Shown here one piece after another: positions 61,626 through 64,000 of a stretch of 64,000 nt of DNA. Source of the stretch: Melampsora larici-populina 98AG31 (Eukaryota; Basidiomycota; Pucciniomycetes; Pucciniales; Melampsoraceae); NCBI RefSeq assembly GCF_000204055.1, contig NW_006768765.1:1002990-1066989 (forward strand), given 5' to 3'. A program made the translations under genes and the position numbers. How positions within the stretch are numbered: the first letter of the stretch is position 1; the number at the start of each line of letters is the position of its first letter. Under the pieces are notes generated by a model that searched no databases, was not told where the DNA came from, and saw only the letters and a list, made by a program, of their open reading frames with translations.

Positions 61626-62117
61626 ATGTCTAGTGTCTGCAAAAAATGCAACATCAACTTAGTCGAACAACAATACACACAATTGAAAATGTGTGAAGAC
61701 TGCCTCAAGAAGCTTAGTGATGATGTACCAGCTGTCGCTAACAAGAACAGTCAACTCTCAAGTGCTTCTGGAAATCATGCATTTAATAATCACATATCAG
61801 TAGCAGACAAGAAGAAGGAATCGCAGGCACTTCGAAACCGCTTTGCTGCAGTGAAATCACAGGAACGTCAAGGCCTCTCACGTCTGAATCAATCAGCCTC
61901 ATCTTTGTCTTCTTCTTCGAACCAACCAACCACATCAGCCACTCAATCATCATACACTTTCACTGCTAAGCTCGCAATGTATCACCATGGCCGTATCAGC
62001 CGAACGTTCTTTCCTCATCATGCAGCAAACATCAAACTTTTAATCACTGAAGAGGAAACTGATCATCTTCTCTGGATCAAAGCTTGCCGTGGAATTTTTG
62101 AGCAGTTTTCTAGTTAA
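61626..62117 (+). CDS. Unknown protein with N-terminal CxxC pair
   Basis: A single frame of 163 residues from ATG 61626, just after an A/T-rich leader. The start MSSVCKKCNINLV with MCEDCLKKL gives two CxxC pairs that could bind one zinc. A Lys/Glu/Ser-rich linker and a poly-Ser run follow, then MYHHGRISRTFFPHHAANIK and DHLLWIKACRGIFEQFSS. I recognise no family. It may be a lineage-specific or transposon-derived protein, and could be the first part of a longer gene with the frame at 63180. Confidence 0.5.
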   Translation: MSSVCKKCNINLVEQQYTQLKMCEDCLKKLSDDVPAVANKNSQLSSASGNHAFNNHISVADKKKESQALRNRFAAVKSQERQGLSRLNQSASSLSSSSNQPTTSATQSSYTFTAKLAMYHHGRISRTFFPHHAANIKLLITEEETDHLLWIKACRGIFEQFSS

Positions 62118-63179
62118 ATACGAGAAATAAGGAACAACATTCCACTAAACAGCATTTAGTCACAATGTATTTCATTTTGAAAATTCGAAATTCAAAATGA
62201 AACTTTTAAACACAGCTCTGGTCTAAAGTCCCTTCTGAATCGCCAACTCTCCCCACCTATCAACTCAAACATTCCATCTTTCACTTTTGTTTCTTTGGGT
62301 AAGTATTTCAACTCCTCCTATCTTTCAAGTACCCACAATATTTAACTTCTTTTGTCTTCAATCAATTCTACCTAAAACGATTAGGACAACTGAAATTGAA
62401 CCAAAGGAACCATCACGATTCAAGTTTCCCCAAATCACGATTTGATTTGACTCAAATTTATTTGGTTCATCATTGAACTGTTCTCTTCTTCATGTATAGA
62501 TAATTTCATTGATTGGTTCATCAACTTCACATTGACTATTTTTGTTTTTGGATCAATAGTTCTTTTAGTGATTAGATATCAAAACATTATCTCAACCTAA
62601 ATTAACTAGATTCGATCGTTTCCTTTCGATTCAACGATAACGAATCAATTCCTTTTGATTTAACGATAACGAATCGTTTCCTTTTGATTTAACAATAACG
62701 AATTGTTCCCATTTGATTGAACAAAAACAGTTCGTTTTGATCTGAAATCCATCGTTTTGATCCGAAATTGACCGTTTCCCTTTTGAAATCAATCGTTTTG
62801 ATTAGAAATCGATCTTTTCCATCCAAAATCAATTGTTTTCAATTTCTTCCATTTAGATCATGATGATTACGTGAGATCCAACTTGATACCTTCTTCCATG
62901 ATGGTCAGATACCAGTACACGCAGAAGTCTCACAGGTCAATTTGATAGAGGATGGAATCAGATCTTGCATGTTCATTCTTCACTATGTGAATGCGGAACT
63001 ACTTGATCTCCATTCCTCTATCAAATTGGTTTTGGATCATGATGATCTACGGTCCCTGCTGAGGTTCAACTGTACTTGTCCTCCCCAAGAAGACTGGGTT
63101 GGCTTCACGCACCAGACTCTTGTGGGTAGGGTTTGACGCAGACCTTATGCAAGCCTAATCATCATTATCCAAGTGTGGG
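62118..63179. other. AT-rich spacer with tandem and inverted repeats
   Basis: Contains the 29-bp tandem repeat (62616-62731). It also has a 15-bp perfect inverted repeat, CAATTTGATAGAGGA at 62938-62952 and its complement at 63014-63028. No gene is called. Confidence 0.5.
62616..62731 (+). repeat. 29-bp tandem repeat, about four units
   Basis: Units begin TCGTTTCCTTTCGATTCAAC, TCAATTCCTTTTGATTTAAC, TCGTTTCCTTTTGATTTAAC and TTGTTCCCATTTGATTGAAC. Each of the first three ends in RATAACGAA. The array continues in degenerate form (CGTTTTGAT units) to about 62840. Confidence 0.85.
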
Positions 63180-63971
63180 ATGGACACTGAAAGTGGGTTG
63201 CTATCTGACTGTAAGGGATCTTTAGCTGATGACCTTTTAATTTTGTCTTTTATTAGTGATAAGAAGAAATATAGATCTCCATCACAGAAACGTGGTCGAA
63301 AAAAGCTTAAAGCTGATCAAGTAGAAATTCGAATAGCAATCAAGAAAACCAAGATCATTGCTTGTTGGGTTCATCATCCAAATACCCCAACCCCTTCTTC
63401 TGATCAGACGTTGGACATGAATCGAGCTGAGAAACGAGCTCACATTCGTGCTGAATTTAAACAGAAGATCCGTGATCGATTTGGTCTTCCTAGAGATGCT
63501 ACATTCATCTTTCGAACTGAGCATGGAAAACAAAAACATTTATCACTTACGTTTGGTACTGTAGTCTTATTGAATAAATATGGAACAAAGCTCCTTGCTG
63601 TGGTCCGATTCAACAAACGTCAATATACTGGAAAACGGTTGAACACAGGAAAATTGAAGTGCGAACTTGTACCTGAATGTGCAAAACTCTTCGAAAACTT
63701 CAACAACTCAATCATGACTTTATATCAACATGGAACTGCCCGATATCGCTGTGTGACAAATGGTGCAGCTGAAGCTCTGAAGCACATGAAATCTGGTCAG
63801 ATGTTTGTGATGGGGTTTCGTGGTGGATATAGGCAGAAAAAATATGGTGGTGTGTATTTATTATTATTATTGTTTTAACTTTTCTATGATTTGGAGGAGA
63901 GTTTGATTTTATTCTTTTGGCTACTAGGTCCTTACGCTCTCAATCCGACTACTGCACACCTTGTGGCTTGA
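63180..63971 (+). CDS. Unknown basic protein
   Basis: ATG at 63180 opens a 223-codon exon. A phase-1 intron (GTGTGTAT..ACTAG, about 63852-63927) joins KYGG to PYALNPTTAHLVA and a stop at 63969-63971. The protein is basic: SPSQKRGRKKLKADQVEIR, then HIRAEFKQKIRDRFGLP and a compact region CVTNGAAEALKHMKSGQMFV. No domain is recognised. It shares the region with the CxxC protein and repeats, so a lineage-specific family is likely. The start is uncertain. Confidence 0.5.
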
Positions 63972-64000
63972 ATGGAAAATGACTTACGTCATCAGATGTA

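Noticed and set aside
62616..62840. CRISPR-like array
   Set aside because: Units are contiguous with no unique spacers, and the DNA is eukaryotic.

Overview
The window reads as nuclear DNA of a filamentous basidiomycete. A rust fungus (Pucciniales) is most likely, judging from many short introns (about 40-110 nt), small secreted proteins of unknown family, and host genes embedded in transposons and simple AT-rich spacers. The rust assignment is an inference; the fungal assignment is firm. There are no operons and no CRISPR, and I found no convincing tRNA or rRNA gene. Most genes had to be assembled across introns. Where I give exon boundaries, they are my own GT..AG joins that keep the reading frame.

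Layout. 1-7.6 kb: a complete MON2 (endosome/Golgi trafficking scaffold) on the minus strand. 8.7-9.8 kb: a predicted secreted protein. 12.2-12.7 kb: NDUFS5, a twin CX9C subunit of complex I. 13.7-15.8 kb: a ubiquitin-specific protease. 16.7-19 kb: a decayed hAT transposase. 20.6-25 kb: a WDR44-like WD40 protein and a SARAF-family membrane protein. 25.8-26.7 kb: a second secreted protein.

28.0-39.2 kb is a transposon island. It holds a young MULE with 60-bp terminal inverted repeats, an exact 8-bp target duplication and an apparently intact transposase. About 1.7 kb further on is a Ty1/Copia retrotransposon whose coding region carries a frame change and a stop codon. Its 3' LTR region is expanded to about 1.8 kb by reiterated LTR segments.

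40.1-46.8 kb: a GH5 exo-1,3-glucanase-like protein, a small secreted Gly-rich protein with a GPI-type tail, and the spindle checkpoint protein Mad3. 47.1-47.7 kb: a 618-bp MITE-like element rich in GGCGCGCC. A second, one-ended copy lies at 39.65-39.88 kb. 48.9-51.1 kb: a head-to-head pair, MED22 and a YIPF6/Yip4-type Golgi protein. 52.0-53.9 kb: the small-RNA methyltransferase HEN1. 55.7-58.3 kb: BZZ1 (F-BAR, C1, two SH3). 59.9-61.2 kb: an RCC1-repeat protein. 61.6-64 kb: two unrecognised proteins plus palindromic and tandem repeats.

The host genes serve ordinary roles: membrane traffic and actin (MON2, Yip4, WDR44-like, BZZ1), mitosis (Mad3), transcription (MED22), respiration (NDUFS5), ubiquitin and RNA silencing. 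The accessory content is the three secreted candidates, the glucanase-like protein, the orphan proteins and the mobile DNA. I see no gene cluster that looks like a new pathway. The most novel items are the GGCGCGCC mini-element, the reiterated Copia LTR, the palindrome cluster at 61.2 kb and the orphan secreted proteins.
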